From Bosea sp. PAMC 26642 (GTDB lineage: Bacteria; Pseudomonadota; Alphaproteobacteria; Rhizobiales; Beijerinckiaceae): a stretch of DNA of 64,000 nucleotides. A model generated the notes under the pieces. The model did no database searches. It was not told the DNA's origin and worked only from the letters and a program-made list of their open reading frames with translations. The position numbers were made by a program, and so were the translations under genes. Location: positions 4,557,501 through 4,621,500 of the forward strand of contig NZ_CP014301.1 of assembly GCF_001562255.1 (NCBI RefSeq). Direction: 5' to 3'. This document shows positions 1-7,462 of this stretch, piece by piece. Position 1 is the first letter of the stretch. Every line of letters starts with the position of its first letter.

Positions 1-278
1 TCGACAGCTGGAACAAGCTCAAGCCCGAGGAGCGCAAGGCGATGGAGGAGATCGCGGTCAAGCTCGAGCCGTCCTTCTGGGCGGAATCGCTGAAGGCCGA
101 TACCGACAGCCTGAAGCGCCTGACCGGGGGTGGAATGGAAGTCGTACCCGTTCCCGAGCCGATGATGGCCGATCTCCGGGCGAAGACTGCCCCCCTGCTC
201 GACGCCTTCATCAAGCGTGTTCCCACGGCAGATAAGCCGATCAAGGCCTATCTCGCCGAGATGAAGCGCGGCTCGTGA
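1..278 (+). CDS. TRAP transporter solute-binding protein, C-terminal fragment
   Basis: The frame is open from base 3 and stops with TGA at 276-278; the start lies outside the window. The readable C-terminus (about 91 residues) has the Trp- and Lys-rich helical ending usual for DctP-family periplasmic binding proteins (for example SWNKLKPEERKAMEEI). Identification rests mainly on context: it is followed, with a 4-bp GTGA overlap, by the small and then the large TRAP permease. The protein would bind a carboxylate-type solute in the periplasm and deliver it to the permease pair. The substrate cannot be read from this fragment. Confidence 0.8.
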   Translation, partial: DSWNKLKPEERKAMEEIAVKLEPSFWAESLKADTDSLKRLTGGGMEVVPVPEPMMADLRAKTAPLLDAFIKRVPTADKPIKAYLAEMKRGS

Positions 279-865
279 GCGACGCCGTGCCTGCTTCCGC
301 GCACAGCGTCGCGGTTCCCGCTGTCCTGCGCGGCCTCCTCGACGGCATCGACCGGCTGAGCCGTCTCGACGGCTGGCTCGGCGGCGGCTGCCTGCTGGCC
401 TTGACCCTGCTGATGCTCTGCGAGATCGGCACGCGGTTCCTGTCGAACTTCCTGCCCTTCTTCCCCGCCTCGATTCCCGTGGCATGGGAGTATTCGTCCT
501 ATCTGATGGCGGCGTCCTTCACCTTCGGGGCTGCCATGACCCTGCGCGCAGGCGGGCATGTGCGCGTCACGCTCGTGATCGGCAAGGCCCCGCCGGCATT
601 GCGACGCCTGATGGAGGTTTTCGCCGCGCTGCTCGGCTTCGCCTTCATGGCCTTCCTGACCTATTCGATGGTGCGGTTCTCATGGGGCTCGTTCAGCCGG
701 GGGCAGACCTCCGTGTCGAGCGACACACCGGTCTGGTTTCCCCAGGCCGTGGTGACCTTCGGCATGCTGCTTTTGACCCTGCAATATCTCGCGCGCGTGA
801 TTCAGGCAGGCTTCGGGCTGCCGCTCGAGGACGATTCCATGAAGGCCGCTGCGCCGGCCGATTGA
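275..865 (+). CDS. TRAP transporter small permease (DctQ family)
   Basis: A 196-residue integral membrane protein with about four hydrophobic segments, the size and topology of DctQ small subunits. The GTG start overlaps the stop of the binding-protein gene (GTGA), so translation is probably coupled. The conserved region around WEYSSYLMAASFTFGAAMTL and the segment WFPQAVVTFGMLLLTLQYLAR are typical of the family. It forms the permease complex with the following large subunit, driven by an ion gradient rather than ATP. Substrate unknown. Confidence 0.9.
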   Translation: MSDAVPASAHSVAVPAVLRGLLDGIDRLSRLDGWLGGGCLLALTLLMLCEIGTRFLSNFLPFFPASIPVAWEYSSYLMAASFTFGAAMTLRAGGHVRVTLVIGKAPPALRRLMEVFAALLGFAFMAFLTYSMVRFSWGSFSRGQTSVSSDTPVWFPQAVVTFGMLLLTLQYLARVIQAGFGLPLEDDSMKAAAPAD

Positions 866-928
866 GCGACGCGACGCTTCGACACGCGCCCTTTCTCACC
901 AATTGGCCAGCCGGCCGGGACTTAACCC

Positions 929-2209
929 ATGTCCATCGAAGTCGTCGTCATGTTCGCGATCCTGTTTGGCCTGCTGGCCAGCGGGTTGTGGATCGGCCTC
1001 ACCCTCGCCTTGACCGGGACGGTGCTGCTGGCGCTGTTCCGCTCCATGCCGCTCGATCGGCTGCTGCCGCAATATGCCTGGAACATCCTGACGACACAGG
1101 AACTTCTGGCCCTGCCGCTTTTCATCCTGATGGGCGAACTGCTGTTCCGCACGCATCTGTCGCGCTCGCTGTTCAAGGGTCTCGCGCCATGGGCGGGAAT
1201 GTTGCCGGGCCGGCTGCTGCATGTGAACATCTTCGGCTGCACCATCTTCGCGGCGATCTCAGGCTCGTCGGCCGCGACGACGCAGGTGGTCGGGCGGATC
1301 GCGCTCGCCGAGCTGCTCAAGCGCGGCTACTCCAAGGATATCGCCATCGGTTCGCTGGCTGGCGCCGGCACGCTCGGCTTCCTGATTCCGCCCTCCAACA
1401 TCATGATCATCTACGGCGTCCTGGGCGACGTCTCGATCCTGAAGCTGTTCACGGCCGGTGCGCTGCCGGGCCTGCTGCTGGCGGGCACTTTCATGGTCTG
1501 GGTGATGATCCATACCGCCTTGCGCGGCGATCTCGTGCCTGCCGCCGAGAACGACCTGAGGAACCTGTCCTGGCGCGAGCGCTTCTCGGCGCTTCGGGAT
1601 CTGGCGCCCGCGCTGTTCCTGATCGTCTGCGTGCTCGGCTCGATGTATGGCGGCATCGCGACGCCCTCCGAAGCGGCGGCCGTCGGCGTGCTCGGTGCCG
1701 CGCTCGTCACCGCCTTCCAGGGATCGCTGAATTTCGAGGCGGTCAAGGGCATCCTGATCGGCGCCGTGATCACCTGCTCGATGATCGCGCTGATCGTGCT
1801 CGGCGCCTCGATCCTGGGCAATGCGGCCGCCTTCCTGGGCATTCCACAGGCGGTCGCGGCCTATGTGCAGAGCCTGAGCCTGACGCCGTTCATGCTGATC
1901 GTCGTGCTGATCGCCTTCTACATCGTGCTGGGCTGCTTCCTCGACGGCTTCTCGATGATCGTGATGACGCTGCCGATCGTGCTGCCCATCATCAAGCAGG
2001 CGGGTTTCGATCCGATCTGGTTCGGCGTGTTCATGGTGCTCGTTGTCGAGATGGCGCAGATCACGCCGCCGGTCGGCTTCAACCTCTTCGTCATCCAGGG
2101 CCTGACCGGGGATGGCTTGGGCTACATCGCCAAGGTCACCTTCCCTTATCTCGTGATCATGATCCTGTTCACGCTGCTGCTCACGGTCTATCCGGACATC
2201 GTTCTTTAA
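929..2209 (+). CDS. TRAP transporter large permease (DctM family)
   Basis: A 426-residue, highly hydrophobic protein matching the usual length and about 12-13 segments of DctM/SiaM large subunits. Family hallmarks include the early GLLASGLWIGLTLALTG segment, the ISGSSAATTQVVGRIA motif near residue 110, the GTLGFLIPPSNIMIIYG loop and the C-terminal AQITPPVGFNLFVIQGL stretch. It lies 63 bp after the small permease and ends the TRAP operon. It carries out solute import coupled to Na+ or H+. No obvious terminator follows. Confidence 0.93.
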   Translation: MSIEVVVMFAILFGLLASGLWIGLTLALTGTVLLALFRSMPLDRLLPQYAWNILTTQELLALPLFILMGELLFRTHLSRSLFKGLAPWAGMLPGRLLHVNIFGCTIFAAISGSSAATTQVVGRIALAELLKRGYSKDIAIGSLAGAGTLGFLIPPSNIMIIYGVLGDVSILKLFTAGALPGLLLAGTFMVWVMIHTALRGDLVPAAENDLRNLSWRERFSALRDLAPALFLIVCVLGSMYGGIATPSEAAAVGVLGAALVTAFQGSLNFEAVKGILIGAVITCSMIALIVLGASILGNAAAFLGIPQAVAAYVQSLSLTPFMLIVVLIAFYIVLGCFLDGFSMIVMTLPIVLPIIKQAGFDPIWFGVFMVLVVEMAQITPPVGFNLFVIQGLTGDGLGYIAKVTFPYLVIMILFTLLLTVYPDIVL

Positions 2210-2613
2210 TTGCCGCGCGTGATGGCGGGGTAAACGCCGCTTTCCAAGCGCCATACAGGACCGCATTGGGCTGGACCGGGTTTCGCAGGCTTCAATTTCT
2301 CAGCAGGGGGAGCAAAAATTGGGGATGTCACGATTGGCTGCGAACTCTATAGCCAGCCTTGTGTCCAGTCGAAGTACCGGAAGCTAACCTTCGAAACCCC
2401 GCAAATGGGTTGCAATCACGCCGCGCTAGTCGGAGTGAAGCGCCAATAGCGGAATTTGGATGTCAGCCCGACAGCGGACCTCCACTCAGCGGCCCAGTCT
2501 GGACCGGAATAGACCCACGTCGGATGTGGGGGCGGTCCGCTTCTCGCTGATCCTCCGGTGGCCGGTCTCGGCCCCTTGCATGGCGCCGATCAGCGCATTA
2601 AACACTAAACCTA
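2210..2613. other. intergenic stretch without a recognisable gene
   Basis: About 400 bases between the TRAP operon and the ArsR relic. Only short open frames occur, with no family resemblance and no convincing ribosome binding site. No tRNA-like fold or strong terminator was seen. The stretch may hold decayed sequence and the old promoter of the ArsR gene. Confidence 0.5.
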
Positions 2614-2975
2614 ATGGTTCAGTTTTCGACAACTCGCTTTGAATCCTTACAGCGCTCTCGGACGTCACAGGACGCGGCGTCATAGAGCAACTCGGGCGTA
2701 CGCATGCTTCGGTCGGAGCTTGCAGACAAATTCCACATGACCATCACGGGCATGAAAAAGCACATCGGCGTCTTGGAGCAGGCGGGGCCGGTCACGACGC
2801 AAAAGGGTAGGGCACCGTGAGGATCTGCATGCTCGGCCGCAGCCGACGGGTGAAAGAGATAGCATGGATCGAGGAACACCGCCGGCTTTCGGCCTCGCGT
2901 TTCGACGCGGTGGACCAAATCGTCGAGCAAATGAAACAGAGGGAGTCGTTCGATGCACGCAGGCAGACAGAGTGA
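2614..2975 (+). pseudogene. frameshifted ArsR-family transcriptional regulator
   Basis: Three reading frames read in succession reconstruct a typical ~120-aa ArsR/SmtB winged-helix regulator of the type paired with AHSA1/SRPBCC genes. The start is ATGGTTCAG at 2614. Its pieces are TALSDVTGRGVIEQLGRTHAS (first frame change near 2650), ELADKFHMTITGMKKHIGVL with LEQAGPVTTQK (second change near 2715), and VRICMLGRSRRVKEIAWIEE through FDAVDQIVEQMKQ to a TGA at 2973-2975 (third change near 2800-2815). The total span of about 362 bp is almost exactly full length, so the damage is small indels rather than a large deletion. As it stands it cannot make a working repressor, unless the read contains errors. 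Confidence 0.8.
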
Positions 2976-3003
2976 TCCCGCCGCCGGGAAGGCCCGCACA
3001 ACG

Positions 3004-3471
3004 ATGGCGCGGACATCGGCCCGGGAGTTCGTCGTTACGCGCACCGTCGCCGGCCCGGCGCGCATCGTGTTCGAAGCATGGGCCAAGCCGGAACTGTTCC
3101 AGCGATGGTGGGTGCCCATATCATGCGGCCTCTCCCTGATCTCTCACGACGCCGATGTTCGCACAGGTGGTGCGTATCGTTTAGTGATGGGCCACCCTTC
3201 TTCGGAGCAGCCCATGGCGTTCTTCGGTCGATACATCGAAGTGACGCCACACTCCCGCCTCGTCTGGACCAATGACGAAGGGGGCGAAGGTGGGGCCGTC
3301 ACAACGGTGACCTTCGAGGAAGAGGATGGCGCGACACGAGTCGTCGTGCACGAGCTCTATCCTTCGAAAGGAGCGCTCGATGACGCCATGGCCTCTGGGA
3401 GCACAAATGGGTGGGGCGAGCAATTCGCGCAGCTGGACGACCTTATCGTCATCGTGAACGCAAAGGTCTGA
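3004..3471 (+). CDS. SRPBCC / AHSA1 domain protein
   Basis: A 155-residue protein with the START-like AHSA1 fold signature: REFVVTRTVAGPARIVFEAW followed by PELFQRWWVP near the N-terminus, a GRYIEVTPHSRLVWTND strand region, and an amphipathic last helix containing GWGEQFAQLDDLI. Start ATG 3004 places the conserved EFVVTR motif close to the N-terminus. An earlier in-frame ATG at 2953 would overlap the ArsR relic. In related genomes this family sits directly behind an ArsR regulator, as it does here, although that regulator is broken. Its ligand or reaction is unknown; the fold binds small hydrophobic molecules. Confidence 0.85.
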   Translation: MARTSAREFVVTRTVAGPARIVFEAWAKPELFQRWWVPISCGLSLISHDADVRTGGAYRLVMGHPSSEQPMAFFGRYIEVTPHSRLVWTNDEGGEGGAVTTVTFEEEDGATRVVVHELYPSKGALDDAMASGSTNGWGEQFAQLDDLIVIVNAKV

Positions 3472-3476
3472 CAGCC

Positions 3477-4109
3477 ATGGGCAAGGTGCGCGTCAGTGGT
3501 TTCGCCGTGTCCATCGACGGTTTCGGGGCAGGGCCGGAGCAGAGCCTGAAGCATCCGATGGGCAAAGGGGGCCTTGAGCTGCACAAGTGGTTCTTCCCGA
3601 CCCGGACCTTTCGATCGATGATCGGGCAAGACGACGGGACCGACGACCGCTTCGCCCGCGCCTCAGCGGAAGGCTTCGGCGCCTTCATCCTCGGCCGCAA
3701 TATGTTCGGCCCGGCCGGCGACGATTGGGGCGGACCCGACTGGAAGGGCTGGTGGGGCGACAATCCCCCGTATCACGCGCCGACCTTCATCCTCACCCAC
3801 CACGCCCGGGCGCCGATCGTGATGGAGGGCGGGACGACCTTCCATTTCGTCACAGACGGGATCGAGGCGGCGCTCACTCAGGCCAAAGCTGTAGCGGGCG
3901 ACCTGGACGTGAAGATCGGCGGTGGAGTTTCGACGGTCCGCCAGTATCTACTCGCGGGGGCGATCGACGAAGTGCACATAGCGCAGTCGCCTGTCGTCCT
4001 GGGCCACGGCGAACCTCTGTTCGCAGGCATTGATCTGCCAAGCCTCGGCTATCGGGTGAGCGAGGTGGTCCCAACGGAGCTGGCGACCCACATCGTGCTG
4101 ACGCGCTGA
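3477..4109 (+). CDS. dihydrofolate reductase-like (RibD C-terminal domain) protein
   Basis: A 210-residue protein of the DHFR/RibD-C family. It has VSGFAVSIDGFGAGPEQ at the N-terminus, a central GFGAFILGRNMFG motif, the ADLDVKIGGG-like nucleotide region (VAGDLDVKIGGGVSTVRQYL) and a C-terminal IDEVHIAQSPVVLGHGEPLF strand pair. The family binds NADPH and reduces pterin- or riboflavin-type or unknown substrates; these stand-alone members are not the folate-pathway enzyme. ATG 3477 is 5 bp after the SRPBCC stop, so the two are probably co-transcribed. SRPBCC-DHFR-like pairs behind ArsR regulators recur in soil bacteria; their shared role is not established. Confidence 0.85.
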   Translation: MGKVRVSGFAVSIDGFGAGPEQSLKHPMGKGGLELHKWFFPTRTFRSMIGQDDGTDDRFARASAEGFGAFILGRNMFGPAGDDWGGPDWKGWWGDNPPYHAPTFILTHHARAPIVMEGGTTFHFVTDGIEAALTQAKAVAGDLDVKIGGGVSTVRQYLLAGAIDEVHIAQSPVVLGHGEPLFAGIDLPSLGYRVSEVVPTELATHIVLTR

Positions 4110-4165
4110 CCGTCGGAGCCCAACCTAGCGTCGCCTCACCGTACAAAACCCACCAAAGCTCGACA

Positions 4166-4259
4166 TTAGAATCTATGGTGGTTCGTGAGGCGAGGGCGCA
4201 GCCGATCGAACCGCAGGATGCGCTTGAGATGGGCGAAGAGCATCTCGAGCATCGAGTTC
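4166..4259 (-). pseudogene. relic of a transposase C-terminus
   Basis: The minus strand reads MLFAHLKRILRFDRLRPRL before diverging and stopping at 4166-4168. This resembles the final FAHLKRILRLDRLRLRG segment of IS1182/IS5-like DDE transposases. Only about 20 recognisable codons remain, with no terminal repeats or upstream catalytic domain. It abuts the ankyrin relic on the other strand, which suggests an old insertion that has since been deleted. Confidence 0.4.
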
Positions 4260-4412
4260 GTCATCCTCGGCGATGGCGGGGTGCGGCATCAGCGCGCCGC
4301 GAGCCATCTCGTCGCAGCTGGCGCGCGGCTCGACCTTGGCGACCGCAACGGCGTGACCCCGATCGAAATGGCTCGCCAGCGCGGATACGCCTGCATTCTC
4401 GTCCAGAAGTGA
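4239..4412 (+). pseudogene. relic of an ankyrin-repeat protein (C-terminus)
   Basis: The plus strand reads VILGDGGVRHQRAASHLVAA, then GARLDLGDRNGVTPIEMARQ and RGYACILVQK to a stop at 4410-4412. This is a recognisable last ankyrin repeat (GADvNl.drdGvTPL.hArqrGY pattern). No upstream repeats or signal peptide are present, because the sequence in front of it is the transposase relic. It is most likely a truncated remnant and not a functional gene. Confidence 0.55.
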
Positions 4413-4616
4413 ACCGAGCCGATGACCGGAGCGGACGTCTGCGCTCGTGTTGAAAAGTCCAGCAGAGCTAATGCCGCGGCGTCTCCCGTTTGCCGGGTCT
4501 GAAGACCGACCATCCGCCACCAAACATCGCCGCGCCTCACAGCAGAAAGCCTGCATCCCAGTAGAGTTAACGGCCAAGGGGAGACTTTTGCCATCGCTCG
4601 ATGCTAAGACGCTGCC
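4413..4616. other. intergenic region before the RsbQ-like gene
   Basis: About 200 bases holding no recognisable gene. It presumably carries the promoter of the hydrolase/kinase pair. A weak AAGGGGAGA ribosome-binding-like stretch near 4576 is too far from the ATG at 4617 to be convincing. Confidence 0.4.
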
Positions 4617-5417
4617 ATGGCGAAGAATGGATCAGTTCTGCTGCGAAACAACGTGAAGACCGCTGGCGACGGCGATCGGGCGATGATGTTCGCCCATGGC
4701 TTCGGTTGCGATCAGAACATGTGGCGCTTCGTGGAGCCGGCTTTTCGATCCGATTTCAAAACCGTCCTGTTCGACCATGTCGGTGCCGGCAAATCGGATC
4801 TGTCCGCGTTCGATCCTGACAAATACGCCAGTCTCTCGGGTTATGCCGAAGACGTCGTCGAGATCGGGCTTGAGCTTGAACTGACGGACGCGGTATTCGT
4901 GGGGCACTCCGTCAGCGCGATGATCGGCGTGCTCGCCTCGCTCAAAGCGCCAGGCATGTTCGGCTCCCTGGTGCTGGTGGGTCCATCACCCCGTTACATC
5001 GATGACGGTGACTACGTCGGCGGCTTCACCGCAACCGACATCGAGGACCTGCTGGACTCGATGTCCCAGAACCACATGGGATGGTCGAACGCCATGGCGC
5101 CCGCGATAATGGGCAACCCAGCCCGTTCGGAGCTGGGAGAGGAACTGGCGGCGAGCTTTTGCCGGACGGATCCAGACATCGCCAGGCACTTCGCTCGAAC
5201 CACCTTCTTGTCAGATAATCGGGCCGACTTGGCTCGGGTCAGCATTCCTTCGCTCGTGCTGCAATGCCGGGACGACATCATCGCCGGCGAGCAGGTCGGA
5301 CGGTTCGTTCATGAGAGCATCGCGGGCAGCAAGTACGTCCTGCTCAATGCGACAGGCCATTGCCCCAATCTGAGTGCGCCGGCGGAGGTCATTCGGGAGG
5401 TCCGTGCCTTTGCCTGA
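4617..5417 (+). CDS. RsbQ-like alpha/beta hydrolase
   Basis: A 266-residue alpha/beta hydrolase. The catalytic triad is visible: Ser98 in VGHSVSA, an Asp in CRDDIIAG (about 219) and His248 in ATGHCPN. The positions and motifs closely parallel Bacillus subtilis RsbQ, and the GHGFGCDQNMWR-like oxyanion region (FAHGFGCDQNMW) is also typical of the RsbQ/KAI2/D14 group. These enzymes act as small-molecule sensors that feed a partner signalling protein. The next gene, a PAS kinase, overlaps its 3' end, which supports a signalling role over general metabolism. The ligand is unknown. Confidence 0.88.
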   Translation: MAKNGSVLLRNNVKTAGDGDRAMMFAHGFGCDQNMWRFVEPAFRSDFKTVLFDHVGAGKSDLSAFDPDKYASLSGYAEDVVEIGLELELTDAVFVGHSVSAMIGVLASLKAPGMFGSLVLVGPSPRYIDDGDYVGGFTATDIEDLLDSMSQNHMGWSNAMAPAIMGNPARSELGEELAASFCRTDPDIARHFARTTFLSDNRADLARVSIPSLVLQCRDDIIAGEQVGRFVHESIAGSKYVLLNATGHCPNLSAPAEVIREVRAFA

Positions 5418-6576
5418 CCTGGAACCGAAGGCACTCTCGCAGGAGCGCCTGGAGGATCTCGCTGACCTCTACGACAACGCACCCTGCGGCTACATCATTC
5501 TCCTTCCCGATGGCAGGATCGGCAGGGCGAACGCGACGTTGGCGAACTGGCTCGAAATCCCGGTGCAGGAGCTGGTCGGCGGCAAGTTCCGCGAAAGGCT
5601 GACGATGCCAGGGCGCATCCTCTTCGAGACGCACCTCGTCCCTGCCTTGCGGATGCATGGTTCGGTCACGGAGATCGCGCTGGATCTGCTCACCGGCACA
5701 TCGGCGAAGCTGCCCGTTTTCGTCAGTGCGAACGAAAGACGGGACGACAACGACGCCCTCGAATTCACGCGGGTCATCATATTCAAGGCAACCGACAGGC
5801 GAAGCTTCGAGCAATCCCTGGTCCGATCGCGCGAGGAGGCGTCCAAGGGTCTTGCGGAGGAGAAGGCCACAGGAGCGCTGCGAGAGCAGTTCATTGCCGT
5901 GCTCGGCCACGATCTTCGCAATCCGCTGGCCTCGGTCGAGGCTGGCTTGCGCATGGTCAGCAAAGAGCCGTTAAGCCCCAAGCAGGCTCGCCTGATCGGT
6001 TTGATGCAGGCGAGTTCCCAGCGCATGCACAGGCTGATCGACGATGTCCTCGACCTCGCGCGCGGCCAGCTCGGCAGCGGACTGACGCTGTCCCTCGACG
6101 CGTCGATGCCGCTCGAACACACGCTCCGCCAGGTGATCGACGAACTTGCATCGACCCACCCCGAGGTGAACATCGAGGTTAACATCGCGATCGATCGGTC
6201 GATCGCATGCGATCATGGCCGGATGGGCCAGTTGGTGTCCAACCTGCTCGGCAACGCCTTGACCCATGGCGCGGCGGACAAGCCCATTCGGGTCGACGCC
6301 ACGGCAGGCTCGGACTGGCTGACTGTCTCGGTCTCGAACGCCGGCGACCCGATCCCGCCCGCGGCCATGGCCCAGTTGTTTCGCCCGTTCTTCCGCGGCA
6401 CCGTCCGTGCAAGCGCGAACGGTCTCGGGCTCGGGCTCCACATCGCCTCGATGATCGCGCAGGCCCATGGCGGAACGCTGACGGTATCCTCGACCCCGGC
6501 TGAAACGCGTTTCACGTTCCGGATGCCGCTGCAGGCGCGGCCGAGTGACGATTTTGAGGCTGCCACCTCTCCCTAA
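5404..6576 (+). CDS. PAS domain sensor histidine kinase
   Basis: About 390 residues from GTG 5404; GTG 5374 is an upstream alternative. Both starts overlap the hydrolase gene, which stops at 5417. Order of parts: a PAS domain (about 18-130, with YDNAPCGYIILLPDGRIGRAN), a short helical linker, HisKA with phospho-acceptor His169 in AVLGHDLRNPLASVE, and an HATPase domain with N-box LLGNALTHG and G-box NGLGLGLHIASMIAQAHGG. There is no transmembrane segment, so it is probably cytosolic. No response regulator is adjacent. In Bacillus the RsbQ partner RsbP is a PAS-PP2C phosphatase; here the output module is a histidine kinase instead. Confidence 0.88.
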   Translation: MPLPDLEPKALSQERLEDLADLYDNAPCGYIILLPDGRIGRANATLANWLEIPVQELVGGKFRERLTMPGRILFETHLVPALRMHGSVTEIALDLLTGTSAKLPVFVSANERRDDNDALEFTRVIIFKATDRRSFEQSLVRSREEASKGLAEEKATGALREQFIAVLGHDLRNPLASVEAGLRMVSKEPLSPKQARLIGLMQASSQRMHRLIDDVLDLARGQLGSGLTLSLDASMPLEHTLRQVIDELASTHPEVNIEVNIAIDRSIACDHGRMGQLVSNLLGNALTHGAADKPIRVDATAGSDWLTVSVSNAGDPIPPAAMAQLFRPFFRGTVRASANGLGLGLHIASMIAQAHGGTLTVSSTPAETRFTFRMPLQARPSDDFEAATSP

Positions 6577-6751
6577 GTCGACGCCGTCAACATGGGCATC
6601 TGCTGGATGACTGGGTCACGCTTATCGGAATGCTCGATCGCGGACGTCCGAGGTGTCTGCTCCCGGGACGCTTACCGGGCTGCAGCTTGTCGCGATCCGC
6701 AGCGGCAGACTGCGCGCCGAACGGCCTGCCAGATACGGTGCGCTGTAGCCT

Positions 6752-7462
6752 TCAGGGGGCTTGGCTGCGGGCGTCGATCAGCCGGTAGCCTACGCCGGGC
6801 TCCGTGACGATGAAGCGCGGATCGGCGGCGTCGTCACCGATCTTCTCGCGGATATGGCCGATCGCGATGCGCAGATAATGGGTGTCGGCCGCGTGGGCCG
6901 GTCCCCAGATCGTCGTCAGCAACTGCTTGTGCCCGACCAGTTTGCCGGCATTGCGTGCCAGCAGGGCGACCACGTCGAACTCCTTGCGCGTCAACTTAAC
7001 CGAAGCGCCGTCCACGACGACCATATGGCTCGCAAGATCGATCTCGAGTCCACCGATGCGGATCTCAGCCGGTTCGGTAGCACGCTCGCGGCGGCTGCGC
7101 AGCAGCGCCCGCAAGCGCGCGAGCAACTCGCCGGTCGAGAACGGCTTGGTCACATAGTCGTCGGCCCCCGCGTCGAGCGCCGCGATCTTCTCCGTCTCGG
7201 CGTCACGCACCGAGAGTACGAGGATCGGCAGGCTCGACCATTCCCGGATCGCCTCGATCACCGCCTTGCCATCCATGTCGGGCAAGCCGAGATCGAGCAG
7301 CACGGCATCAGGCGCCATCGTCGCGGCTCGCTCGATGCCGAGACGGCCGCGATCGGCTTCCAGCATCTCGAAACCACCGGCCCCGAGCACGATGGCGAGA
7401 AACCGCCGGATCGGCGCTTCGTCGTCGATCACGAGGATGCGGGCTGGCTTGCCGTCGGTCAT
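6752..7462 (-). CDS. kdpE: KDP operon response regulator KdpE
   Basis: A 236-residue OmpR/PhoB-type regulator. The receiver domain has the acidic pair in VIDDEAP, phospho-acceptor Asp57 in LLDLGLPDMDG and Lys in VTKPFSTGELLARL. The C-terminal winged helix contains LTRKEFDVVALLARNAGKLV and ends with the typical GIGYRL-type motif (GVGYRLIDAR). It is activated by KdpD and drives transcription of the kdp structural genes. Its start overlaps the kdpD stop by 4 bp (ATGA). It is the last gene of the operon and converges on the PAS kinase. Confidence 0.96.
   Translation of the reverse strand: MTDGKPARILVIDDEAPIRRFLAIVLGAGGFEMLEADRGRLGIERAATMAPDAVLLDLGLPDMDGKAVIEAIREWSSLPILVLSVRDAETEKIAALDAGADDYVTKPFSTGELLARLRALLRSRRERATEPAEIRIGGLEIDLASHMVVVDGASVKLTRKEFDVVALLARNAGKLVGHKQLLTTIWGPAHAADTHYLRIAIGHIREKIGDDAADPRFIVTEPGVGYRLIDARSQAP

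Noticed and set aside
484..2352. Long 622-codon plus-strand frame overlapping dctQ and dctM
   Set aside because: It is an out-of-frame shadow of the two TRAP permease genes; its translation is Arg/Asp/His-rich with no family pattern.
2210..2613. tRNA or integration site in the gap after the TRAP operon
   Set aside because: No cloverleaf, T-arm sequence or integrase fragment could be made out.
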